Assembly (NCBI GenBank): GCA_918026815.1
Contig: CAKJVC010000053.1
Coordinates: 1 to 64,000 of the forward strand
Direction: 5' to 3'
From: Chalara sp. BL73
Lineage: Eukaryota > Ascomycota > Leotiomycetes > Helotiales
Length of the DNA stretch: 64,000 bases
Position numbers and translations under genes: made by a program
Shown here: positions 19,803-30,376 of the stretch, piece after piece
Numbering within the stretch: position 1 is the first letter of the stretch
How the letters are laid out: each line of letters starts with the position of its first letter
The notes under the pieces: model-generated
What the model saw: only the letters and a program-made list of their open reading frames with translations
Told to the model about the DNA's origin: nothing
The model's database searches: none

Positions 19803-22078
19803 TGTACGACGGATCATTCAATCCTATCAAGATATGGCCGGATGGCCGATCAGGACATGATGCCAGACTTTTAAGAAAATATCTCTTTTCCCTCAACAAG
19901 CGGTAAGTTTTGGTGAGGGTGTAAGATTCTAAGAACCGTAGATGGCGTCGTGCAGCCCCACTCTGATAACAGGACTCGGCGCGGGAGAGAGAGTAAGATG
20001 GAGAGGGAGAGGGGAGGGTGTCACGGCAGACAAGCCGAACTAGTGAGTAGCGTGTATCCCGATTTGTGACCGGGGTTTGCAGCTACTGTAAGGTGATATA
20101 TTCTTGCAACCACTAAATGCAATGCAATCCCCAATATGGGGTGATATGAAGTAGAGAACAGACGCTGCAGGTTAAATGAGATTGTATAGCTTCCTTTGCA
20201 TGGCGGCCATGTGGGAAATATGCTGCGGAACCGCTTGGTGCCGAAGACGGGACCAGAATATAAGAAGCACGGGTGGAGGGGGGAGGAATTGGCATAACTT
20301 CCTTTCTATCATGTGAAGATGGGCAGTCTGCACAACACAATTAATCCTTCCCCCGACAAGCACGACGCCGCACCGGCCGTCACTCAACAAGCTCTCAAAA
20401 TCCGACGGCATGGCCGTTATTCGCATATGAGAGACTCGAAACACATCGGACAATACCTGCAACATCCTGTGGGAGCTCATTCAACTCCACCCCCAGGCTG
20501 CATCCATCTCGATCGCTCCCGGCGGCAAGAATGCTGACCTGCGGGGGAAGGTATTGGCATATGACAGATGTCAGGAAGGATGGCGCAAGGCGACTAGGCC
20601 GAGACCAAAGCGATAATCATGAATGACATTTCTACCCTCCCCCCGGCCGTTGGATATCACCAAGTTTGTGGTCGATGACACAGGCCTACAGTAAAAGTGA
20701 TGAGGACCATGCATGACTAGTCTTGCCGTTAGGTCGAGGACTTAGGGTAAGTAGTTTAATCTACAAGGGGGACGCGCGTGTGTGTGGAATTAGAATATAT
20801 TGATGAAAGAGGAAGGAGAAGAAAGAAAGATTGCTTGAGTCATTGCTTGATTAATTAATTAATTGGTTAATTGGCACTGAGAAAAGCGCAATCCAGCAAC
20901 TCTGGGTGTGCCTGGTGATGTATGCCTGTAAAGTGAGGCCTGAAGCATGGCCTGTACCCAAAGATTCTCAGGCATTAATGGTCCCTAACATCATCAACGG
21001 AGGGGTGCAATGAAGAACTTACTCAGCCACTCAGTGTCCTCTCCTCCCCAATACCAGATGATCTGCTAACAACATCATCATCATCCATCACGTTTCAACT
21101 AGGAAGCCTTGCAGCCACTTCATCCATCACTTAATAGTAACTGTATGGTGCAATCCCGTTGGTATCAAATCGCGTCTTTTTCCCATCTTGGCTTTCATTC
21201 CCTACATTTACTTGCATGCAGCAGTCCCAACCAACGGGAAAGGCTCAGGGCCAGCTTCCGGGCTATCAGGAACCCAAAGCCCCCTAAACGCCCCCCACCC
21301 CCTCCCCCCCCCAAAAGGGATGTGGCTAGGCTTTCTCTGTCAGACTTACTCGGCCATATTCCAACTTATCACTGCCTGCTTTTCGCCTCTAGGTCTGCAA
21401 CACCACCACCATCAACATTATCATCATCATCAACAACATTTAACAACACCATACCTTTCCCAACCATGTGCCTCACACTTTCCCTCGGCCGAGCCGGATT
21501 GGATCTTCCCGCCCGTCTTACAGTGTGTTCCTGCTTTGGCCTCTTTAGTCAAACTCAATAATGCATGGATCTTCCGCCACGCTGGTGCTTGGGAGTGTTT
21601 GACCATTCCATCCTGCCGTTCCCTTGCGCCATAGGCGGTTCACGGAAGTGTCAAGTACACCTTCTAGAAGCCTGAGAGTCTCAAGGACTGCCCAAAAAGT
21701 GTGCTATCTATCCCGTGTGCTGTCATTGTTTTTAGTCTATCATTCCTCGTTTCGCCCCCCTGACTTCTGCATGAACTTCCTAGTCTGATCAGCCTTTGGC
21801 CCCATCCAGTGATGATGGTTGAAGCTAAAGGCATCCCGTCTCTAGCTGTTCCACCATGTTACCAAACTAGGACAGGCGCCATGTTGCTCTGCGCTGAGTG
21901 GGCAATCACTATATCCCAGGATCCATATGCTATTGGCACTCCTTTGGAGAAATGTGAAGAGTAAATAATGCCTTGCCGCCATCACAACCATCAGTTGTTT
22001 GCTATCAAACTTTCCATGCCCTTATCGTAGGCTCTCTCCTACGGCCAATGTGACTGTTGCGAATCTTGGGTGGGCAAT
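19803..22078. other. Long intergenic region with simple repeats
   Basis: This 2.3-kb stretch has no supported gene. It holds the permease promoter (right of 19802), a GA-rich patch near 19985-20015, TTAATTAATTAATT near 20848-20865 and a CAC/ATC triplet-repeat tract at about 21400-21440. The open frame 21109-21561 is low-complexity Pro/Ser reading of C-rich DNA and is rejected as a gene. Confidence 0.5.
21400..21440. repeat. CAC/ATC triplet microsatellite
   Basis: This is an imperfect tract of CAC, ATC and CAA triplets (caccaccaccatcaac..tcatcatcatcaacaac). A shorter ATC run lies near 21071-21085. It is simple sequence with no coding support. Confidence 0.8.
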
Positions 22079-23346
22079 ATGGAGCTCCTCCGCCGGTTCA
22101 CAGGTGAGCCTCCGGATCTTCGAGAGTTTCGGCAGGATAAGCCTACGTTGCTAGTCAGCTGGTGGTGCGCTGGATATGCCATTACTATTATTGCCTTTCG
22201 TGTCTGTGGTCGATATGTCAGGACGGAAAAGACTTACCCAGAGGACACCATAATGCTCTTTGCAATCATTCCTCTTCTGATCCGCACAGCATTGGCCCAT
22301 GTAGTTTTAGTATATGGAACAAACAATACCAAAATCGATGGCTTGACGGATCTGGAGATACAACATAGAGAACTGGGTAGTCAATTAGTGTTAGCTACCA
22401 GAATTATGTATACTACTTGGTAAGCCCAAATCTTATCCACAACATCAAAAGAAAATAGCTCATTAAAACCAGTTTATGGGTGATGAAATACAGCGTAAGC
22501 ATGTATCTCCGCTCCCTCACCGAATCAGTCTGGCAGCGCTCTCACCAAACCATGCTCCGCTACCTGCACGCCTTCCTCGTCCTCACCTACCTCGCGACCG
22601 TGATCTCCACCCTCGCAGAATGCCGTCCCTTTACTCACTACTGGCAAGTCGTCCCTGATCCGGGAGCACAGTGCCGGCAAGCATACGCTCAGCTCTTCAC
22701 CATGGGGAGTATGAACATCATCACCAACATTGCACTTATTCTCTTCCCTATTCCCATGATTCTCAAATCCCGCCTACCGCAGAAAACGTAAGCATAGTTC
22801 TCTTCAGACTGCCTTTATCATTCCTACTGTACATTCGTGAATACAGATACTGACAAGGACAGCAAATTTCAAACGCTCCTCCGCCTCTCTTTCCCACTCC
22901 TCTGCATCTCTCTTACAGCCTACCAACTCTACTCCGTCGTTTCCCGCCACGGTGCACAACAACGTCGTTCTCTCCTCGCCTCCTTTGACCTGCTAGTCTC
23001 AACATTCACCTCCAATGCCGTGGTTCTCGGCTCACTACTCCGCAATCGTGGCTACAAAAAAGAGAAGTATAAATTCGGCGGGTACGACGCTATGCGGAAA
23101 GACACGAAACTAGGCCGGGAAAGGCGAAGATCGAGAGGAGAAAGCGATGAGGAGCTGGTGATGGGGATCGACAAGGAACTAGAGCATGAGGGGTGGATGA
23201 AACCAGAGACGATCCGCATGAGCGTATTGCCCAAAGCGAAAGCGAAGTCAACAAGGGGTGAGATTCGGGTAGCGACAGAGTGGGAGGTTAAAGTAGTTAG
23301 CAAGCGAGATAAAGAGCTCCCGAGTATCCCGAGAGGAGCTCCGTAG
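22079..23346 (+). CDS. Rhodopsin-domain integral membrane protein (PF20684 type)
   Basis: Start is ATG 22079 ([14 protein letters not shown]). Introns 22420-22472 and 22788-22862 give three exons and 379 aa. Seven hydrophobic segments are spread over residues ~25-290. The family's conserved features are present: [10 protein letters not shown] after TM1, [15 protein letters not shown] after intron 1, and [18 protein letters not shown] followed by [16 protein letters not shown]. These Pth11-like/rhodopsin-fold proteins are abundant in filamentous ascomycetes and have been linked to surface or nutrient sensing, but most are uncharacterised. The C-terminal ~120 residues are cytosolic, charged and rich in Lys/Arg/Glu. 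A second member lies at 52973-54276, beside the terpene synthase. Transcription appears isolated from its neighbours. Confidence 0.85.
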
Positions 23347-24204
23347 ATGGCTCCGTAGGCAAACCATAACCTAATACCCACATTCCCGCATTTTGCCTCC
23401 GAACTGTTTTTAACTCTCACCCCAAAACTCAGCATCACCTTTCCACCACCGACCAACCAACCAATTAAAACCCTCCAAATTCAACCCCCCTTGATCTTTG
23501 TTGCACGTCGAGCGATCGAGCATCCTCTGAAACAAACTAACAACATTAGAACAAAGCGCCCCGAAAAGTCCTGACACCTCCCATTCACCAATAAGCGCGC
23601 AAAGAATGTCGCTGAGCAGCCCTTTTGTTGCGTGTCTGCATTACCCTCAGGGGACGGGAGCTTGGTATCTTTTTGGTCCAACCCCCCCCCCCCCTTCCAT
23701 GTTAGAACATTTCCACTTTCACGGGTCGGGGACCTCGCTGGTCCGGTTTATCAAGGTCGAGATCGATGTTTGAAGTGTGATATTTGTGTTCTTTTTTTTT
23801 TTTTTTTGGCATTATGGTTAGGTGATGATGCGTTTATTTGGAATCAATGAGGTGGTGGTAGGGGCTCAAGGTTAGAGAAAGGAACTCTTTTAAGACCTTT
23901 TGGGTGGGGCCCGGGGAGGTGTTAGTGCTTGGGTTTTGGGTGAGGGTTTGTTATGGTTTTTATGGATGTATGGATGGGGATGGAGGATGGAGAGTATTAG
24001 GGAGCCGCTTTTAAGGGGGAGGATGGTTCTTCATGTTTGAGGCTGGAATATGGATATGTCTTGATTTTTTCTTTTTTCTTTTTGCGGTGTAGAAAGCCGG
24101 GACGGCTGAATTAGCCCTGCTGACACGCATAGAAAGGTATTGAGGAAATGGTAACAGTGTTGCGCTGTGGGTGCGTCGTCTATGGTAGACGTTCTCACTC
24201 ATGG
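23347..24204. other. Low-complexity intergenic region
   Basis: This contains C13 at 23682-23694 and T16 at 23792-23807, plus a G-rich purine stretch over ~23870-24020. No gene is supported. Confidence 0.6.
23682..23694 (+). repeat. C13 homopolymer
   Basis: Thirteen consecutive C residues. A T16 homopolymer follows at 23792-23807. Both lie outside genes and are likely length-variable. Confidence 0.9.
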
Positions 24205-24504
24205 CTACTTCCACGACATTCCTATTCTGTATGGATCTTGGCGGGTCCAGGTTTCCAAGACTGGTATATTTTTGTATCCGCCCGTAAATACCATCTTGCA
24301 GTAAATCTTTACTGGCATCTTCGCTTCACACGCCTGAAATGTATTAGGGACTGGCCAGGACCATGAAGGCGTGCCTTGAGACTGGTCTGGATAGAGCTTT
24401 ATGAGGGTTTGCAATCGCCATCCGTCGTCTGGTGTGCGACACCTGAGCCACACCTTCGCTGGACGGACTTTCTTGGCGCAATGGTGACGCAACTCATAGA
24501 CCAT
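24205..24504 (-). CDS. Hypothetical 99-aa ORF
   Basis: ATG 24504 opens 99 codons with no introns. The protein is basic and rich in Trp and Lys (RPAKVWLRCRTPDDGWRL; TPSWSWPVPNTF) with no signal peptide or membrane segment. It lies just downstream of the Zn2Cys6 gene on the same strand, 85 bp from that gene's stop. It could be a small gene, a remnant or chance. I recognise no family. Confidence 0.25.
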   Translation of the reverse strand: MVYELRHHCAKKVRPAKVWLRCRTPDDGWRLQTLIKLYPDQSQGTPSWSWPVPNTFQACEAKMPVKIYCKMVFTGGYKNIPVLETWTRQDPYRIGMSWK

Positions 24505-24589
24505 GTTCTTTCTCGAGGCATGTCAAACTAGGCTCACATCGTTATGAGAGTGAGAATTCATCTGTTCCGTAGATAAACTCGGATCTCCC

Positions 24590-26473
24590 TCACAACACCG
24601 TAATATCAGTTTTAGTCTCAAGAACCTCAGCCAAGACAAGAGCTTGGCGGATTCCCGTCTTGCCCGCCATGGACCTCAGATTTGTGATGACGAACTTTTT
24701 TAGCTCGTCGGTACTGATATCCAGGATTCCAGTGTACCAGAGCGGCCAGAGCAAGAAGTATGGGCCGGACATGCGGACCAGCCCGTTCATCTCGTTATGA
24801 AACGGATGCCTCAAATCTGTCGCCCATGGCATGCAAATCAACGACTTATCGCTTGATTTCCCCTTGTTACTCGCTTCGTTTTTACGAAAGCATCGCGATG
24901 TCACGTATCCTAGATGCTGCGGAACTGTGGCAAGGATATCGGCTTGTAACTCATAGAGTAAATCCGTGGAACGCTGGAACTGGGTGGTGTGCTCCGGACC
25001 AGTAAATTGTGGAGGTTTGGCGGAGAATCCCTTGAGGAGCGTGCTACGTATTGTTTCGTTTAGCATGATTCTGATCGATCGCATCCCGTTCCAAATCTGC
25101 GATATCCAGTAGTCATAGTATACGTGGTAGCGACCGTTCCAGATGAAATCCGTTTTCAAGTCGGTATAAACAGTTTCGTATTCCCAATCGGATGGGATTT
25201 TGTTTGTGAATATGCTCGCTATGTATTTATCAAGCTCTAATGCGCGTGATACGATCTCCTCCGGATCGCTTATTTTACCATTGTGTACAGCAGCTCGAAA
25301 TTGCGTGAACTAAACAAAGAGGTTAGCAGAGTAAAATCACAAGTTCCCAGAGATACTTTGCTAATCCCTCCTAATCATGAAGCTTAAGAAAGTGGCAAAA
25401 TGATCACTTCGTGTCATGTGAAGATACTTCGGCACGTGAAACAATATAAAAATTCAGGTAAGACTTACCATCATCATTGCGTGTTGCGAGAGTAAGGCTG
25501 GTTCTGGCTCTGGTAATGCTTCTCTCATTTCCGTTGTCCAATCTATAATAAACTTTGGCAAAGGAGCGTCTCGCAGGATGCAGCTGATCATCAGGCTTGA
25601 TGCGATCTGTATAAACATTTTCCTTCCTATTGGAGTGGCCAATTGTTCCTTGCCTCGCAATTTGAGTAATGCACCAGCACCTTTAACATGCTCTACCCAG
25701 TCGACGATAGACTTTTGATTCGAGCCAGTCACTGTTTCGTAGATGCTAAGGATCATAATTGCTGTTAGAGTGCTGTCTTTCTTAACTAGTGTTGGCGACT
25801 TGAGAGCAGAATTCATGCCTGCGAGAGCTTTTACATAGTGATAGCGAGCATTATTCAGTAGCGAAGGTGCGTTTGCAGTATGAGCGACACCAGCGATGCC
25901 GACTGCTTTCATCGCAGAGAGAAGTCCAACGTCTTCATCAGGGTCACAAATAGTGGAGACATAATCCAAATATCCTTTTGTGGGCCCGCTCGCGTTAATA
26001 ACGTAATTTGTGACGAAGAAAGCAGCTGCTCGTTCTTCGATGTTGGGAGCAAGCGGAAACTCGGATATTGGAGAGTTGATCTGCCGAACGATCTCTAGTC
26101 CATCATCTGAACTGGCATCATGCATATGCGCCTCCTCCGAGGGAGATGCGGAACAAGTGACGAGGGACCTTGAGGCTTCAAGCTTAGCTGCCGCACGAGT
26201 CTCTTTAGCCTTGGCTTTTCTTTTTACATTCTCACTCTCATTGCGGAAGATCACATCCCCAATCATACGGTAACCAGGGCATGTCCTTTTCGTTCTTTCA
26301 CACTGAGTGCACCCTTCAGGCAAAGCTCTCTGGTCGCACTGAGATTAATCGTTAGCTTTTAGAACGGGAAGATTCGTTGTCAATTCCAGTATTATGTTAC
26401 TTAGCATACATACTCTAGTCTTTCTTTGTCGACAGGGATGGCAACCGCCGGAAGGTTTGCCACAGTACACCAT
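24590..26473 (-). CDS. Zn2Cys6 fungal transcription factor
   Basis: Start is ATG 26473 (MVYCGKPSGGCHPC). Introns 26339-26413 and 25310-25468 give three exons and 549 aa. The binuclear zinc cluster is split by intron 1 and has all six Cys (11, 14, 21, 30, 33, 40) with RQRKTR between them. The spacing CX2CX6CX8CX2CX6C is the Gal4-family form. A basic/coiled stretch (SENVKRKAKAKETRAAAK) follows. The remaining ~450 residues fit the fungal-specific regulatory region: ERAAAFFVTNYVIN, a helical middle (AIMILSIYETVTGSNQKSI, VKGAGALLKLRGKEQL) and LVRMSGPYFLLWPLWYTGIL near the C-terminus. It is nuclear and DNA-binding. It is divergent from the MFS gene at 27363 with 889 bp between, so it may control that transporter. 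Confidence 0.9.
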
Positions 26474-27362
26474 GTTCTACCCTACTTAATTTGAATCACA
26501 GCGAAGCTCTCGTCCAACAAAGAACTTCAGGGTATCATAGAGGTCCCAAACTCTATAATGATACAGTCCTAAAGAAAATACGCAAACCACAGGCCGCGTA
26601 ACTGGATGCGTGGATCCTAACGCAGATGGTGTTTGCTTTTCAGCCCTATGGCTAAGCTGAGAAAATGCACACAGAAATTTGAAGGTAGGCAGATGCAGAA
26701 GTGATATCGCAATGGTGGTCTCGAAAAGGAAATCAAGTCTGTTGTGAAGAGGAAAGAAATGTCATCTTGAAAGGCGTTGACTATCACTAGATAGCAGGGG
26801 TTGACTCAGCCTTGCCGGATGGCCCGATTAGCACCCCTTTAACAGGCGAATCATTGCCAAGATTACCGAGACTGTGGGACAAGCTGACAATTGATGGTCT
26901 AACCTCTTCTGGGCACCAAGAAGTTGGCCAATCACAGCGGGCTGCATATGGTCCGGCTCAAACTTACTATTAAGAAGTCTTACGATTGAGCGACTCATAG
27001 TAATGAATACAGAGCTACAGCCTCAATTGATGTCCATCGCACAAAACAAACAAGCTAATTCATCTGCCCTTATCTGTGTTAGTCAAAGCTGACATATTTC
27101 TGCGCAAAGATGTTCCCCTCTAAGCATGGCATGGCTATGTTTGGGAAATGTGATCGCTGCATGCAGCCTCTCTATGCTGAACCTTATATAAGTTACATCT
27201 CAAACGAAAGTCTAAGTGATCGAATGAGCCTCTTGCATCTGATTTCCTCCTAGAATCCAAAATTGTTCCTTGGCCAAAGTTTCTTTCTGTACAAAAGTCC
27301 TGTTTTGATATTCCAAGTCAACACATAAAGGTTAATTTACCTGCGTTCTAGATACCCCAGAA
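26474..27362. promoter_or_regulatory. Shared promoter region of the Zn2Cys6 regulator and MFS transporter
   Basis: This 889-bp divergent intergenic region has no coding support. Fungal regulators of this class usually bind CGG half-sites, and cggatggcccg occurs near 26815 and CCGGCT near 26950. No complete CGG-N-CCG pair is claimed as a site. Confidence 0.35.
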
Positions 27363-29490
27363 ATGGCATATCTACTTTATAAGTATATACGGAAGAACCG
27401 AGCTGCGAGAAAAAATACATCTACGCAAAGCTATGAACAGCAACTACGTCAAGATACATCCTCTCCTATTCAACATTCGGCAACGGCTAGCACGGAGCAT
27501 GGCCCGGAAATCAATGGCCAGCCTTACGAGAGTACATCTCACAGCGAGAAGAACACGGTTACCCGTGAACCAGGACAGGATGCCACGCGAGCTCCAAAGA
27601 ACGAGATAAGCTCCCTTGGCCAATCTCAGGTTAAAGATGAACGCAGCAAGGCGGAAAGGAAAGCAATGAGAAAGTACCGGTGGAAACTAGTGCTGGGTCT
27701 CTTTCTACCCTTTGCAATACAAGCACTGGAGACCACTGTACTCGCTGGTGCTTACCCATTCATAGCTTCTGACTTCAGTGAATTTACACTCCATCTGCGT
27801 GTATGTTTATCCTGATTATTTCTTAGACGAGCTCAGTCAGCTGAATTGGATCGTATCGGCTTTCAATCTCTGCTCAGCAGCATTCATACCATTCTGGGGT
27901 CAGGTTTCCGACGTCTTTGGTCGATATGCCGCATTACAATCAGCACTCATTATCATGATTGTTGGATCTGCGCTCTGCGCAGGTGCACCCGTCACAGACT
28001 TCCCCATGCTTCTTGTTGGACGAGGACTTCAGGGCACGGGCTGTGCAGGATTGAACATCATAGTGCGAACATGTTTGGCTGATAAAGTGTCTCTCCAAGA
28101 TAACGCTAAGAACAGCACGATATTCACGATCGTCGCGGGCATCGCATACGGCATTGGTCCCGTGATAGGAGGGTATTTGACGGAAGTTACGTGGAGGTGG
28201 TGTTTTATTATCAACATTCCAAGTAAGTGACTTGGTTTCTGAATATTTGTACTTTACACACCATAGGGCGTCTTCTGACTTAATATAGTCGGGGTAACAG
28301 GAATGTTCCTTGCGCACTTTATGCTTCGGAAAGAGCTTCTTGGTCCTATGAGAATCAAGCGCACAGACGGCATTGATGAACTGGAAAAGCAACAGACATT
28401 CATTAATCGCATTTCAACCATTGATCTTGGAGGCCAATTTCTCTTCCTTTTTGGAATTGGTCTGCTTGTTCTGGCGCTCACCTGGGGAGGATCGTACTAT
28501 CCGTGGAATCACGTGAGTGTCCTTGTCACGCTTATCATTGGCTGTGTTCTCATCGTTGCATTCTTTATCTGGGAGTATTTCATGATTCCTGGACATAAAC
28601 TTGCAAACAGCATGCCATATCGTCACGCCATGATTCCGCTCAAACTCCTTTGGACAAGAAATGCTGGAATCATTATCTACATCAACTTCATCACTGGAAT
28701 GGGTGAGTCGCCCACTCTATACATCTCACATACATTTAAGCTAACATAACTCAAAGCAATGTATGCAGTATTCTACTTTGTGGACCTCTACTTTACCCTC
28801 GTCCTTGAATTTGGCCCCTCCAAAGCAGGCACAAACATCATTTACTACCTCCCTGGTCTCGGTGCAGGAGCCTATACTGCCATATTCATGTGCAACGTCT
28901 ACCCGCGTCAAACCTGGGTTCCCCTCTTCTCTGGGACTCTCCTCGAGCCCCTTGGCATCACTATTCTCGCCGTAGCCCTTGGGTCGCGGAACACATCCCT
29001 TATATATGGCATGCTCGCTCTTACCGGTGTTGGAACAGGAATCCGCTTCATGCCCGGCACCCTCCATGGTGTTGGCTACTACCCCGGTCACATCTCTTCT
29101 ATCGTCTCGCTCATCCTTCTTTCCGTCTCTCTTGGTGGCACATTCAGCATGACCATCATGTTGAACATCTTCAACACGCGTATGTCACGGAACGGCATAT
29201 CGTTCACGGGTAATGCCGGGAGCTTCGCGTCCATAGAACAGTTGCCAGAGCAAAGGCAAAGTTATCTGAGAGAACAGGCAAAGGAGAGTATTGCTCTTGC
29301 ATTTTGGGCTATAAGTGCATTTTTGTGGTTAGGGTGTGTGTTGATGGTTGGATTAGGAAATGTGGATATTCGGAAGAAGGCGGTGGCGAATGGAGAGGAC
29401 TTGGATTACGTGACGAAGGGTAGTTATCTAGGAAGCCTAGTCCGTAGAAGGAGAGTTGGGACGGCGCAAGGGAGTGTAGCGGCAATCTAG
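27363..29490 (+). CDS. MFS drug/metabolite exporter (DHA2, 14-TM type)
   Basis: Start is ATG 27363. Introns 27778-27826, 28223-28288 and 28703-28756 give four exons and 652 aa. A ~110-residue hydrophilic N-terminus (Ser/Thr/Glu) precedes TM1 (KLVLGLFLPFAIQALETTVL). Family motifs are present: LNWIVSAFNL, then WGQVSDVFGRY (motif A of MFS loop 2-3), GRGLQGTGCAGLNIIVR, and the antiporter motif C-like GIAYGIGPVIGGYLTEVTWRWCFIINIP in TM5. About 14 hydrophobic segments in total fit the DHA2 branch of proton-coupled exporters at the plasma membrane. The substrate is not predictable; toxic-compound or metabolite export is the usual role. It lies divergent from a Zn2Cys6 factor, a common pump-regulator arrangement. 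Confidence 0.92.
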
Positions 29491-30376
29491 GCTTGTGGGA
29501 AATAGTACGAAGTTGAAGGAGTAAGGCGTTACATATACCCATGATAAGTTTCTAGAAGCAGTTGAGGAATATATATATCCCTCAATTCCTCCGACTAATC
29601 ATTTTGAATTTGCCGGAGCCTCAACGCAATAAACTGCCAAACTAGAAGGAATTATACCGAACGGCGGTAGCTTACATGACAAAGAAATAATTGAAGACTC
29701 AAGGTCAGAGCACTCGATAACCTTGCTTGTGATAGCTTTCTTCAGCCGATGCGCGTTGACTTCACTTAGTCTACAGTAACCTTCATCGCATGAATGTTCA
29801 ACAAAGGCAGTTCTCAAGCGGTTTGTCGTTCCAAGGTGCTGCACTTGACACCCGTGTTTTACCACAAGTAGCTACAACTTTTACATAGTTTCAGAAATTC
29901 GTCAAGAGAGTGCAGATATAGGATGGATCCCGCTTGAGATGGATGGCATCCCACTTTTGAAAGATACTGGAAATGGAAACTCCGCATACCCCTATCACTG
30001 GACGATAGCGCAATAATGGATAGCGATAATATATATCCCTTGAGACCACAAGTCTCAAAGATAGGTTTTGAGAAAAATAATTTAGCTTAGCCGCTGTTTG
30101 GCAACCACTCTCGCTCAAAAACTTATGATGGGCAATCGCTTGACTATGGGCGAGGTTCTCCACAATTCCAATTTAGGCAGGATATCAATAATAAATTATC
30201 GTTTTGTCGATGATAAGATTGGTTGCGCAATATGTGCTAATTATGATATACCCGAAAAGTGCGTGTCCCTGCAAAGAGGGTACGAAACGCACAGTTGAAA
30301 ATGTCCACTTGTCCCAGCCACTTTAATTAATATACACTCGTACGCCATCACTAACCCCTCTGCACGGCTATTCAAC
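29491..30376. other. AT-rich intergenic region
   Basis: Minus-strand frames at 29599-29865 and 29891-30163 show no motif and no sensible start or splicing, so I regard them as chance. The promoter of the amidohydrolase lies near the right end. Confidence 0.4.

Noticed and set aside
21109..21634. Proline-rich ORFs in two overlapping frames
   Set aside because: They read through C runs and triplet repeats, have no domain and overlap each other; this is low-complexity DNA.
29599..30163. Two minus-strand ORFs left of the amidohydrolase gene
   Set aside because: No recognisable motif, Kozak context or conserved composition.
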